Positions 35,402-46,247 of a DNA stretch of 64,000 bases are shown piece by piece (positions within the stretch are counted from its first letter, which is position 1; the number at the start of each line of letters is the position of its first letter). The position numbers and the translations under genes are program-made. The notes below the pieces were generated by a model that saw only the letters and a list, made by a program, of their open reading frames with translations, had not been told where the DNA came from and made no database searches. Origin of the DNA: Crossaster papposus (taxonomy: Eukaryota > Echinodermata > Asteroidea > Velatida > Solasteridae); assembly GCA_037893245.1 (NCBI GenBank), contig JBAIAA010000237.1, positions 1,426,001 to 1,490,000 on the forward strand, read 5' to 3'.

Positions 35402-35700
35402 TTATCCCTTCAGGATGTTTTCTGGTTTTGTGTCCTTCATCTTGAGGTAAAATTCCTCCCAGGATCCGTCAAACACCGGCACGTCCTCCTTGCCAGCCAA
35501 GAAGGCCCCCAAAGCCAGGATGCAGGCCGAGATGCCAGACCCGCACGACGTCGTGATGGGCTGGCTCAGGTCCAGACCTGCCTCGGCAAAAGCTTCCTTG
35601 AGCACGTCGGGAGATTTGTACTTGGAGATTCCGTCTTCCTCTTGGAGCAGAGTCAGAAAGGGGAGATTGATGGCATTGGGCATGTGACCCGACTCAATGC
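35402..35700 (-). CDS. MPST: MPST copy A exon 2
   Basis: The acceptor on the minus strand is TTTAATACCAACAG. The exon begins by completing Gly194, continues IESGHMPNAINLPF, carries the CGSG active-site loop and ends ENILKG-stop. Confidence 0.95.
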
Positions 35701-36766
35701 CTGTTGGTATTAAAGTACAATTAACAGAACAAATTTGAGTTAATATGCTAATTATTTCCGGGGGAGGGGGGGTGAGTGGGTTCATCGTATTCAATCAGAG
35801 ATAATCTGATCCACGAATGAGATACATGTACACACATTTTCTCTACAGTAGTCAGTCTTTGTATTTTATACTTGACAACGCACTCTTTAGTCCATGCCCG
35901 AATCACATTGCTATGGCTAGTAACAATGCACAAGTCATGGGAATTGACTACAGCTTCTAGCTGGCGGCTTCCATAGGACAGGGCCTTATGTATTTAGATC
36001 AGGAAATGAGAAAACGAGTTATTAACCATGACCATTCAATAAAGGAAGGTGAAAGTGAAGCTGCCTATTCACAAGGCATTTTTCTGTCCATTTTCCTGTC
36101 CACTGCACGTGCAGTGAAATGTGACAGACGGAGGTGGAAATCAACTTAGAGACTACATTTGTACATCAATAAAAGTCCCAAGATACCTTTTCGAGGCTCC
36201 GGTGTCTCTCCTGTAAATCGGCCTTTGGGTCGAGCATCCATAACTTTAAACGTCTCCGCCTCCAAATTTGCCTCGATGTCCGCTAAGGTCTTCATAAGCT
36301 CGGGAACGAAAGAAGGCCTAAATTTGACCGGGTCAACCTCAAGAACAACGTCGGTTGTTTTGTGTCCTTCTTTGATCCAGAGAGGAAGACCACCTTCCAT
36401 GATGGAGACGTTGTTGTGCCCGAATACGCGGAACATCCACCAAATCCGGGGAGCCGAAAACACCCCTACCTTGGCGTTGTTCTCGTACAAAACTACATGG
36501 GTATCGTTGTCGATGCCCAGTTTTCCAACAAATTCTGCGAATTTATCCGGACTGGGAAGGGTATGGGCTAGGTTAGTAGACGCGGAGCATTTTGGGAGGT
36601 CGAAAAACAGGGCCCCCGGGATGTGAGCCTCGAGGTACTCTTTCAAGGGATCTCGTTTGGCCACAGAAAGGTGCCATGACGCGTCAATGATGCGGAGTTT
36701 CTTCGCTTGGGAATTTATCTGCTTGGCAACCCAACTCACAGAGACTAAAGTGGAAACTTTCTGCAT
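35402..36766 (-). CDS. MPST: 3-mercaptopyruvate sulfurtransferase, copy A (two exons)
   Basis: The protein transfers sulfur from 3-mercaptopyruvate to a thiol acceptor through a cysteine persulfide (cysteine catabolism, H2S production; cytosol or mitochondria). Exons 36766-36187 and 35700-35402 join in phase 1 across a 486-bp GT-AG intron and give 292 residues, close to human MPST (297). There are two rhodanese domains, N-terminal inactive (~8-135: DASWHL, HIPGALFFDL, SAPRIWWMFRVFGH, EGGLPLW) and C-terminal catalytic (~155-285). The catalytic Cys246 lies in CGSGISA; CGSG is the MPST loop, whereas thiosulfate sulfurtransferase has CRKG. Arg183 and Arg192 match the substrate-binding arginines. 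An upstream in-frame Met would add 13 residues; the internal Met is chosen because copy B has a stop there. No clear mitochondrial presequence is seen. Confidence 0.96.
36187..36766 (-). CDS. MPST: MPST copy A exon 1
   Basis: The exon runs from Met (MQKVSTLVSV) to PEPRK plus one base. The donor on the minus strand is GTATCTT. It encodes the inactive rhodanese domain, the linker and the start of the catalytic domain. Confidence 0.95.
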
Positions 36767-37064
36767 CTTGATGCTGATGATGGATTTTTTCGAACTGCAA
36801 TGCAAATAGTAACGGTATACTAAACACTTAAATATTGGACAGGAAAGGCTTGTTTGTTTTAATACGCACGATCCAGCTGTCCAGATCTCGATCAGTGTGA
36901 CCCGGCCGTTGGTTCACAATAAAATCCCATGTAATTAATGGAACTCTGTCGGAGCGAACCAGCGGCTGGATTTATGATTGAGATTCGCGTGAACTGTGTG
37001 AAACCATAGACCTGAAGCCGGAGGGGAAAAATCCTACAGAGTTACGTCTATCAGTATGTGAAAC

Positions 37065-37093
37065 CATGGAGGGTTCCTTCTTATTCCTCCATG
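37065..37093. mobile_element. 29-bp hairpin insertion with 7-bp TSD
   Basis: The insertion starts CATGGAGG and ends TTATTCCTCCATG. GTGAAAC is present on both sides (37058-37064 and 37094-37100). The paralogous flank of MPST copy B (about 40788-40800) reads TATGTGAAACAAACGGG with no insertion, which is a natural empty site. Confidence 0.85.
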
Positions 37094-37489
37094 GTGAAAC
37101 AAACGGGTCCAAAGTTCCAAGCTAGGTCATATAAACCATAGAGCAAGGAACACCTGCATGAATAGCAAAAATCGTATACGATGTTTGTTTAGGTCGTGCT
37201 GCAAATACCGCTTTAAGCTTAGACCAAGCACTAGGGAGGAAATCGTTATCTATTGCATTGTGCAAATTCACTCAAACTGTTTATAGCTTCATGCTCGAAA
37301 CATATTTCCATGGTCAAAGTCAAACGACATTTGCGCCGCGCCCACGTACCTAGCTACTTACATTTGTACATGTACATGGGATATGTACGGACGTGCATGA
37401 TCCGGTTGAACTTGCAACGTGTCCTAAACTCCTATCGCGGTGTGCAGCGCGCGTAGGCCGCCGATGCGGGCGCCCTCTAACGTACGCCG

Positions 37490-38016
37490 ACCAGTCTCCT
37501 TCTTAAATTGTGTACATATCACAATTGACCAATTGTGTGTATATCACAATTTAAGAAACTGTACATGCGCAGTAATACCGGCAAAACGGAGGTTGGTCTT
37601 GAAAGAGTGAATAAACAAGTGTATGATGTTCTTATTACTTGAATTAGTTGGTTTAAGTTCATTACTTTGTTTTGGGGTAGAATAAGGGAAAAGTCGGGTT
37701 AGGGTACAGAAAGAAAAACAAAACTTGAGATACAATGCAATTAAACTTGCGTCAAATAATAACAATAATAAGAATTGCTGTTAATGCGGTAATATGAATT
37801 GTTTTTTTCTTGTACCCTAACCCGACTTTTTCCTTTTCCAATCCCAAACTTAAACAACTACTGCAACTAATAAGAACATCATACACTTGTTTATTCACTC
37901 TTTGAGGGCCAACCTCCGTTTTGCCAGCATTACTGCGCATGTACAGTTTCTTAAATTGTGATATACACACAATTGGTCAATTGTGATATGTACACAATTT
38001 AAGAAGGAGACTGGGT
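37490..38016. mobile_element. ~520-bp foldback element between MPST copies A and B
   Basis: The ends CAGTCTCCTTCTTAAATTGT and its inverse extend into imperfect arms of about 200 bp (containing GTACATGCGCAGTAAT, CCTAACCCGACTTTT and CATCATACACTTGTTTATTC). The matching flank at 47955 lacks it (ACGTACGCAGAGTAAATCC), so it is a true insertion. A target duplication is not clear. Confidence 0.85.
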
Positions 38017-38751
38017 TGGTAAATCCAATTCTTCACTCGTGCTCGACCTCAGGGCCTGTTGATATGGTACGTACGGTGTCGACATGATTACAGTACAGAA
38101 AGACAGGTCAGCATTGACCGCAAGTTTTATTTCCCTTTATTACTAGACCTAGTTATTTATTTTTTTAAATTACAAATCACACGCAAACAGTTGCCTTATT
38201 AGACATATACAATCCAGTTTTGTTTTGGTTGTGACCAAATGAGGCATACGGATGTAAATGTATATGTATTATTTGCATTCTACATATGTATATTAATGTT
38301 ATTGTTTACTCTAGCCATGGAGTCAAGCTGATATCAAAACGACATATAATTGTAAATAGTAATAATCATCACCATTTTCTTTACTCGTGATGTTGGGGTA
38401 AATTATCGTTATATTCCTATATAAGTTATGTTCTTTAATGTGATATGACAGAATAGGACTGATATAATTAAGTATTTTATTATACAAGTCATTGCACTTT
38501 TACTAATTTTTTACGATTGCAAAATGCCTAATTGCATTTCAAATTGGAATTTAACTTGACTTTTCTGTTTTCAGTTGAATTGAATTATGTAATTCGATCA
38601 CTTTAAGCCTTGGGCTACAGCACTGTTTGAATATGATTCAACCAGTTGACATTCCCATTGGAACCTGTTAGATTTAGCAGGCAAATCATTTGATTTATTC
38701 CGGTACGCATTCAGAATCGCATTACTAGGTTGGGTTACCAGTACTGGTTAA

Positions 38752-38837
38752 CCCTAACTCCCTCACCATTGTTATTGAACAATACAATTCCTTCAAAATC
38801 CTCCAACTTCCTTTGTTGTGTAAGGATCGAGTTAGGG
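38752..38837. mobile_element. piggyBac-like MITE, family B, copy 1 (TTAA flanks)
   Basis: The 86-bp element starts CCCTAACTCCCTCACC and ends GAGTTAGGG. TTAA is on both sides (38748-38751, 38838-38841). TTAA-CCCT is the classic piggyBac terminus. The second copy at 62694 shares the interior TTCCTTCAAAATCCTCCAAC. Confidence 0.87.
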
Positions 38838-39144
38838 TTAATAATGCCAAGCTTGACTCCACTGTTGGATGAGCAGGCAAGTCATTTGATATGTTCAGTT
38901 ACCCAACAACTTGTTGAGTTAGACTGAGCAATAAAGTCATACAAGTCACAACTGGAATCAGTTAGATTTTGTAGCAGGCAAATCCTGGGGAAGTGGGAAC
39001 TATTAGGGGTTTAGGTTAATGATTTTGTAGAAAAATGTATGAAATGCAAGGAACTCTTGCAGTGGACCGAGAGCTATTAAACAATAGGCATTGGCGACTG
39101 TCAGTTCGTCAGTGGAGCCTACTGCATTCTGCCCACTCAATTAT

Positions 39145-39443
39145 TTATCCCTTCAGGATGTTTTCTGGTTTTGTGTCCTTCATCTTGAGGTAAAATTCCT
39201 CCCAGGATCCGTCAAACACCGGCACGTCCTCCTTGCCAGCCAAGAAGGCCCCCAAAGCCAGGATGCAGGCCGAGATGCCAGACCCACACGACGTCGTGAT
39301 GGGCTGGCTCAGGTCCAGACCCGCCTCGGCAAAAGCTTCTTTGAGCGCGTCGGGAGATTTGTACTTGGAGACTCCGTCTTCCATTTCGAGCAGAGTCGGA
39401 AAGGGGAGATTGATGGCATTGGGCATGTGACCCGACTCAATGC
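39145..39443 (-). CDS. MPST: MPST copy B exon 2
   Basis: 299 nt. The acceptor on the minus strand is TTAAAACCAACAG. It ends ENILKG-stop, identical to copy A. Confidence 0.95.
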
Positions 39444-40495
39444 CTGTTGGTTTTAAGAGTACAATTAACAGGACATATTTGAGTGAATATGCTAATTATT
39501 TCTGGGAAGGGGGGGGGGGGGGGGGGTCATCGTATTCAATCAGAGATAATCTGATCCACAAAAGAGATACATGTACACACATTTTCTCTACAGTAGTCAG
39601 TCTTTGTATTTTATACTTAAACTTGACAACGCACTCTTAATTAGGCCATGTCCGAATCACATTGCTATGACTGGTAACATGCAATGCACAAGTCATTGAA
39701 ATTTACTACAGCTTCCAGCTGGCGGCTTCCCTAGGACAGGGCCTTAAGTATTTAAATCAGGAAATGAGAAAACAAGTTATAAACCATGACCATTCAATGA
39801 AGGAAGTTAAAAGTGAAGCTGTCTTTTTAACAAGGCATTTTTCTGTCCATTTTCCTGTCCACTGCACGTGCAGTGGAATGTGACAGACGGAGGAAGAAAT
39901 TAAGTTCCAAGATACCTTTTCGATGCTCCGGTGTATCTCCTGTGAATCGCCCCTTGGCTCGAGCGTCCATAACTTTAAACGTCTCCGCCTCCAAATTTGC
40001 CTCGATGTCCGCTAAGGTCTTCATAAGCTCGGGAACGAAAGAAGGCCTAAATTTTACTTGGTCAACCTCAAGAACAACGTCGGTTGTTTTGTGTCCTTCC
40101 TTGATCCAGAGAGGAAGACCACCTTCCATGATGGAGACGTTGTTGTGCCCGAATACGCGGAACATCCACCAAATCCGGGGAGCCGAAAACACCCCTAACT
40201 TGGCGTTGTTCTCGTACACAACTACATGGGTATCGTTGTCGATGCCCAGTTTTCCAACAAATTCCGCAAATTTATCCGGACTGGGAAGGGTATGGGCTAG
40301 GTTAGTAGACGCGGAGCATTTTGGGAGGTCGAAAAACAGGGCCCCCGGGATGTGACCCTCGAGGTACTCTTTCAGGGGATCTCGTTTGGCCACGGAGAGG
40401 TGCAACGACGCGTCAATGATGCGGAGTTTCTTCGCTTGGGAATTTATCTGCTTGGCAACCCAACTCACAGAGACTAAAGTGGAAACTTTCTGCAT
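39145..40495 (-). CDS. MPST: 3-mercaptopyruvate sulfurtransferase, copy B (two exons)
   Basis: Tandem duplicate of copy A, with exons 40495-39916 and 39443-39145, the same phase-1 junction and 292 residues. The CGSGISA loop (Cys246), Arg183 and Arg192 are intact. About a dozen residues differ from copy A, including Trp31 to Leu in the DASWHL motif that is conserved in copies A and C and in vertebrate MPST, Pro180 to Ala (DARAKGRF) and Pro191 to His (PEHRK). The upstream 13-residue extension possible in copy A is blocked by a stop. It is intact and probably functional, but it is less conserved than A and C. Confidence 0.95.
39916..40495 (-). CDS. MPST: MPST copy B exon 1
   Basis: 580 nt, the same length as in copy A. 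The donor on the minus strand is GTATCTTGG. The open frame that reads on past the donor is intron. Confidence 0.95.
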
Positions 40496-41475
40496 CTTGA
40501 TGCTGATGATGGATTATTTCGAACTGCAATGCAAATAGTAACGGTATACTAAACACTTAAATAATGGACAGGAAAGGCTTGCTTGTTTTAATGACGCACG
40601 ATCCAGCTGTCCAGATCTCGATCAGTGTGACCCGGCCGTTGGTTCACAATAAAATCCCACGTAATTAATGGAACTCTGCAGTCAGTCCGCAGCGCACGCG
40701 TTAAATAATGCGTCATATCCCGAACTTTATTTAATAGACCTGGAGCCGGAGGTGAAAAAATCCTACAGCTAGTTACGTCTATCAGTATGTGAAACAAACG
40801 GGTCCAAAGTTCCAAGCGAGGTCAAATAACAAAGATCGTATACGATGTTTGTTTAGAACAAATTAGGTCATGCTGCAAATACTGCTTGCTTAGACCATAG
40901 ACCAAGCACTAGGGAGGAAATCGGGGCAGTGTCAATTCTTGTTATCTAATGCATTCTCGCAGTCGGCATGACGTCACCGGGCCCTGTTTCCTGTCTCTGA
41001 TTGGTCATTGGTGGCTGTTAGTTATCACCCCCTCTGGACTCAAAGGGGAATGAGTAGCAATAAATAGTGTTGTGGTCTATGTGAAACAAATCTAAATAAT
41101 TAATTATTGTCTAATATCTATTAAACACTACACCGAAAAATTTCCAAATTTCTTTGTTTTATGAAGTAACAAAATCTCCAACGATACACCGAAAAAAAAA
41201 GTATGCATGTTTTTATTGCTGTAAAAAAAAATAGAAAACACGTAATTCCCTGTACAAATTGAATGGAGGGCTACCCCTTTGCCCGACGGTGTGTGCAATA
41301 GGTGGAACAGCCTCCGACCGTGAGAATTGTGCAAATTCACTCAAACTGTTTATAGCTTCATGCTCGAAACATATGGTCAAACTCAAAGTCAAACGACATT
41401 TGCGCCGCGCCCACCTAGTACCTAGCTATACTTGCAATGTACGCTTCGTATTAATGCACTACATTATCGATTGTA

Positions 41476-42051
41476 GGTCAACTCGCCCCTTACCGACTCG
41501 CCCCTTGACCGACTCGCCCCCTGACCGACTCGCCCCCTGACCGACTCGCCCCCTGACCGACTCGCCCCCTGACCGACTCGCCCCCTGACCGACTCGCCCC
41601 CTGACCGACTCGCCCCCTGACCGACTCGCCCCCTGACCGACTCGCCCCCTGACCGACTCGCCCCCTGACCGACTCGCCCCCTGACCGACTCGCCCCCTGA
41701 CCGACTCGCCCCCTGACCGACTCGCCCCCTGACCGACTCGCCCCCTGACCGACTCGCCCCCTGACCGACTCGCCCCCTGACCGACTCGCCCCCTGACCGA
41801 CTCGCCCCCTGACCGACTCGCCCCCTGACCGACTCGCCCCCTGACCGACTCGCCCCCTGACCGACTCGCCCCCTGACCGACTCGCCCCTGACCGACTCGC
41901 CCCCTGACCGACTCGCCCCCTGACCGACTCGCCCCCTGACCGACTCGCCCCCTGACCGACTCGCCCCCTGACCGACTCGCCCCCTGACCGACTCGCCCCC
42001 TGACCGACTCGCCCCCTGACCGACTCGCCCCCTGACCGACTCGCCCCCTGG
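41476..42051. repeat. 16-bp minisatellite array, ~36 units (ACCGACTCGCCCCCTG)
   Basis: Nearly perfect array. The first two units and one unit near 41881 (15 bp) deviate. A 210-codon open frame on the minus strand (repeating ESVRGRVGQGASRSGG) exists only because 16 bp without stops reads through in all frames; it is not a gene. Confidence 0.97.
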
Positions 42052-43290
42052 TTTGATTTACATGTATTTTTAATTCTATAATTTGTATCATTTATCCCTT
42101 GTAGAACTTAACAACTGAAAAGACGATGTGGGTAAACTTTTTCCTTGATTATTCTCTTGCATAGGCCATAATCTCGATTATTTTTATCTAAGTTTTAGAA
42201 AATACCTTTTGATGTTCGTTTCGGTGGTGGAAATTAAAGACAAAGCAGTAGGCCTAAATCCTCGAATCCAAAAAAGTTAAGCTCATAACAATTTATCTAT
42301 ACATTTATATATTTAAAGAAAATTGGGGGGGGGGGGGGGAAATAATCATGTTTGGTTCTTGTTTTTATGAGGGTTTTTTCGGAGCGCGGGGGGACAAGTT
42401 GATCACATAATTTGATGCGATTTTGTTTACTCGGCTTTCCAACCCAATAGGGCTTTTCAAGGAAGCTATAGGGAATCTGTCAATCACTCCACCATTCTTT
42501 GTTACGAAAACCAACGCTCTTAATGAGGGATTGAACTGGGTGTTACGACGCTCATCTACAAAACTGTCGGCTCCCTCTGATCAGTCCGCCAAACGTGGTG
42601 AAAGATGGTGAAAAACCCAGATCAAAGAGCTGACAGTGAATACAATAAAGTCGCTAATTTGACCAATGAGGTTGCTACTTTTGGAGAAGGGGGGACTGTT
42701 TTTGGTATTTTGTATGTCCAATGGTGTTAAATGTGATTTTCACATTTTATAAGACGTTTGGTATGTCGTGTTAGACCTGAGAATATTTAGAACATAAAAA
42801 GCACAAACTTTTTAAAGACACATCCATAAACCGTTTTTATGCATGCTTTAGGGTGGGTTTTTGCGGGGCACGCGAACGATTTGCGAAGGATGCGAATGCC
42901 AAAAAAATGGCAAAGTCACATTCGTATTTTTAAGTTTCCAAAAGTTTGCAAAACATGCGCGGGGGTTCGGAATCGTCGTCATTTATTGTTCGCGGGAGTC
43001 CAGTCTAGTTCATCACATTGTAGATTTCTCCTTAATTATAATATTTGAATCATTTCTTTGTATGCCTAATGTAAATAAATTGTACACAACTTGAGGAAGA
43101 ATATTATTAGAAAGTTGTCCATTTCCATTGATTTCTTGGAAGTCGCATTATTGCAGCCTATTTTTTGCTTCCTCTGATCAGTCCGCAAAATGTCTAAGTT
43201 GAGAGTTCGTTTTTATTCCTTAAAATGACGAATTTTATGGTAACGAATATACATAATGTACATCGATCGTACAAGGTCCATAAATCAAAC

Positions 43291-43434
43291 GAGGGAGGCG
43301 AGTCGGTCAGGGGGCGAGTCGGTCAGGAGGCGAGTCGGTCAGGGGGCGAGTTAGTAAGGGGCGAGTCGGTCAGGGGGCGAGTCGGTAAGGGGCGAGTAGG
43401 TAAGGGGCGAGTCGGTCAGGGGGCGAGTTGACCT
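43291..43434. repeat. Inverted 16-bp repeat array (GAGTCGGTCAGGGGGC)
   Basis: About nine units in reverse orientation to the array at 41476, more diverged (units with TAAGGG or AGGAGG). It forms the right terminus of the foldback element. Confidence 0.92.
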
Positions 43435-43478
43435 ACAATCACGCACACATGTACAGTACGTACGTGCAAAGGGTTTCA

Positions 43479-43622
43479 GGTCAACTCGGTCCGTGACCAA
43501 CTCGGTCCGTGACCAACTCGGTCCGAGTCAACTCGGTCCGTCACCGACTCGGTCCGTCACCGACTCGGTCCGTGACCAACTCGGTCCGTGACCAACTCGG
43601 TCCGTGACCAGCTCGGTCCCTA
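43479..43622. repeat. Related 16-bp array (CTCGGTCCGTGACCAA)
   Basis: About nine units, starting after CAGGTCAACTCGG, which echoes the start of the ACCGACTCGCCC foldback terminus. It may be the end of a second foldback family. The copy at 45798-45941 is identical by segmental duplication. Confidence 0.9.
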
Positions 43623-43735
43623 TGGGAGATTGTACACAAAAAGGTTGCATTTCCTTGTAACTGGCGATCTCGAGCGCGTGTTTTTGTACTTGAGATTTTC
43701 GTAGGTACGCACTTAAAAGTTTCTGTTGCCTCAAT

Positions 43736-43958
43736 TTCTAGGCAGCATGTAGTCTTGGTCAAGACCAAGCTAGCCTGTTCATTTGTTCTGCGCGCGGCGC
43801 GCCGTCCGTATTATTGAGGGCGCCCTTAATTATCGCCAGAAGAGATCCAGGAATCTGGCGATAATTAAGGGCGCCCTCAATAAAACGGACGGCGCGCCGC
43901 GCGCAGAACAAATGAACAGGCTAGCTTGGTCTTGACCAAGACTACATGCTGCCTAGAA
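43736..43958. repeat. 223-bp near-perfect hairpin
   Basis: Arms of about 105 bp from TTCTAGGCAGCATGTAGTC to GACTACATGCTGCCTAGAA, with one mismatch noted, around a 13-base loop AGAGATCCAGGAA. The arms contain GCGCGCGGCGCGCCGTCCG. The right arm ends where the next 16-bp array starts. Confidence 0.93.
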
Positions 43959-44369
43959 CTCGCCCCCTGACCGACTCGCCCCCTGACCGACTCGCCCCCT
44001 GACCGACTCGCCCCCTGACCGACTCGCCCCCTGACCGACTCGCCCCCTGACCGACTCGCCCCCTGACCGACTCGCCCCCTGACCGACTCGCCCCCTGACC
44101 GACTCGCCCCCTGACCGACTCGCCCCCTGACCGACTCGCCCCCTGACCGACTCGCCCCCTGACCGACTCGCCCCCTGACCGACTCGCCCCCTGACCGACT
44201 CGCCCCCTGACCGACTCGCCCCCTGACCGACTCGCCCCCTGACCGACTCGCCCCCTGACCGACTCGCCCCCTGACCGACTCGCCCCCTGACCGACTCGCC
44301 CCCTGACCGACTCGCCCCCTGACCGACTCGCCCCCTGACCGACTCGCCCCCTGACCGACTCGCCCCCTG
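43959..44369. repeat. 16-bp minisatellite array, ~25 units (second copy)
   Basis: Same unit as at 41476. All units appear identical. It forms the start of the second 2,319-bp unit. Confidence 0.97.
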
Positions 44370-46054
44370 GTTTGATTTACATGTATTTTTAATTCTATAA
44401 TTTGTATCATTTATCCCTTGTAGAACTTAACAACTGAAAAGACGATGTGGGTAAACTTTTTCCTTGATTATTCTCTTGCATAGGCCATAATCTCGATTAT
44501 TTTTATCTAAGTTTTAGAAAATACCTTTTGATGTTCGTTTCGGTGGTGGAAATTAAAGACAAAGCAGTAGGCCTAAATCCTCGAATCCAAAAAAGTTAAG
44601 CTCATAACAATTTATCTATACATTTATATATTTAAAGAAAATTGGGGGGGGGGGGGGGAAATAATCATGTTTGGTTCTTGTTTTTATGAGGGTTTTTTCG
44701 GAGCGCGGGGGGACAAGTTGATCACATAATTTGATGCGATTTTGTTTACTCGGCTTTCCAACCCAATAGGGCTTTTCAAGGAAGCTATAGGGAATCTGTC
44801 AATCACTCCACCATTCTTTGTTACGAAAACCAACGCTCTTAATGAGGGATTGAACTGGGTGTTACGACGCTCATCTACAAAACTGTCGGCTCCCTCTGAT
44901 CAGTCCGCCAAACGTGGTGAAAGATGGTGAAAAACCCAGATCAAAGAGCTGACAGTGAATACAATAAAGTCGCTAATTTGACCAATGAGGTTGCTACTTT
45001 TGGAGAAGGGGGGACTGTTTTTGGTATTTTGTATGTCCAATGGTGTTAAATGTGATTTTCACATTTTATAAGACGTTTGGTATGTCGTGTTAGACCTGAG
45101 AATATTTAGAACATAAAAAGCACAAACTTTTTAAAGACACATCCATAAACCGTTTTTATGCATGCTTTAGGGTGGGTTTTTGCGGGGCACGCGAACGATT
45201 TGCGAAGGATGCGAATGCCAAAAAAATGGCAAAGTCACATTCGTATTTTTAAGTTTCCAAAAGTTTGCAAAACATGCGCGGGGGTTCGGAATCGTCGTCA
45301 TTTATTGTTCGCGGGAGTCCAGTCTAGTTCATCACATTGTAGATTTCTCCTTAATTATAATATTTGAATCATTTCTTTGTATGCCTAATGTAAATAAATT
45401 GTACACAACTTGAGGAAGAATATTATTAGAAAGTTGTCCATTTCCATTGATTTCTTGGAAGTCGCATTATTGCAGCCTATTTTTTGCTTCCTCTGATCAG
45501 TCCGCAAAATGTCTAAGTTGAGAGTTCGTTTTTATTCCTTAAAATGACGAATTTTATGGTAACGAATATACATAATGTACATCGATCGTACAAGGTCCAT
45601 AAATCAAACGAGGGAGGCGAGTCGGTCAGGGGGCGAGTCGGTCAGGAGGCGAGTCGGTCAGGGGGCGAGTTAGTAAGGGGCGAGTCGGTCAGGGGGCGAG
45701 TCGGTAAGGGGCGAGTAGGTAAGGGGCGAGTCGGTCAGGGGGCGAGTTGACCTACAATCACGCACACATGTACAGTACGTACGTGCAAAGGGTTTCAGGT
45801 CAACTCGGTCCGTGACCAACTCGGTCCGTGACCAACTCGGTCCGAGTCAACTCGGTCCGTCACCGACTCGGTCCGTCACCGACTCGGTCCGTGACCAACT
45901 CGGTCCGTGACCAACTCGGTCCGTGACCAGCTCGGTCCCTATGGGAGATTGTACACAAAAAGGTTGCATTTCCTTGTAACTGGCGATCTCGAGCGCGTGT
46001 TTTTGTACTTGAGATTTTCGTAGGTACGCACTTAAAAGTTTCTGTTGCCTCAAT

Positions 46055-46236
46055 TTCTAGGCAGCATGTAGTCTTGGTCAAGACCAAGCTAGCCTGTTCA
46101 TTTGTTCTGCGCGCGGCGCGCCGTCCGTATTATTGAGGGCGCCCTTAATTATCGCCAGAAGAGATCCAGGAATCTGGCGATAATTAAGGGCGCCCTCAAT
46201 AAAACGGACGGCGCGCCGCGCGCAGAACAAATGAAC
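46055..46236. repeat. Truncated second copy of the 223-bp hairpin
   Basis: The left arm and loop are complete. The right arm stops at GAACAAATGAAC, where similarity to unit 1 ends. TAGTCTTGACCAAGACTA at 46684 resembles the lost arm end, as if the element at 46248-46680 had inserted there. Confidence 0.85.
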
Positions 46237-46247
46237 GGTACTAGCTG

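Larger units (their letters stand above)
34960..41430. repeat. Segmental tandem duplication of ~3.7 kb carrying MPST A and B
   Basis: Exon ends are offset by 3743 (exon 2) and 3729 bp (exon 1). Similarity covers the intron, the promoter side (to about 37440 and 41430) and the downstream side (GACTCCACTGTTG-type sequence at 35120 and 38860). Copy B's outer flank resumes at 47897 after a ~6.4-kb block of inserted DNA. Confidence 0.9.
41469..43441. mobile_element. Foldback element with 16-bp repeat arrays as inverted termini (TU/FB-like)
   Basis: The left end is GATTGTAGGTCAACTCG leading into ~36 units of ACCGACTCGCCCCCTG (to 42051). The right end is the same repeat in reverse (43291-43434, ~9 irregular units) closing with CGAGTTGACCTACAATC, an exact inverse of the left end. 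The middle (42052-43290) is unique AT-rich DNA with a G run and no convincing ORF. Inverted termini made of short tandem repeats are the architecture of sea-urchin TU and Drosophila FB elements. No target duplication was found. Confidence 0.72.
41640..46236. repeat. 2,319-bp head-to-tail tandem duplication
   Basis: Unit 1 is 41640-43958 and unit 2 is 43959-46236. All landmarks I compared are offset by exactly 2319 and look identical. The unit consists of a 411-bp 16-mer array, about 1.3 kb of unique DNA, two further short arrays, and a hairpin. Unit 2 lacks the last 41 bases of the hairpin. Confidence 0.95.

Noticed and set aside
35748-35933. Short frame in the MPST copy A intron
   Set aside because: It is intronic, the sequence differs by indels in copy B, and there is no domain.
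41459-42091. 210-codon open frame of Arg/Gly/Ser repeats on the minus strand (and a 177-codon one at 43877-44410)
   Set aside because: The frame exists only because a stop-free 16-bp unit reads through in every frame. There is no independent coding signal, promoter or non-repeat domain.
42423-43094. Small open frames (62-77 codons) repeated at 44742-45413
   Set aside because: They are identical because of the 2,319-bp duplication, not because of coding constraint, and no domain is recognised.
41476-44369. CRISPR-like direct repeats
   Set aside because: The units are contiguous without spacers, the genome is eukaryotic, and there are no cas genes.
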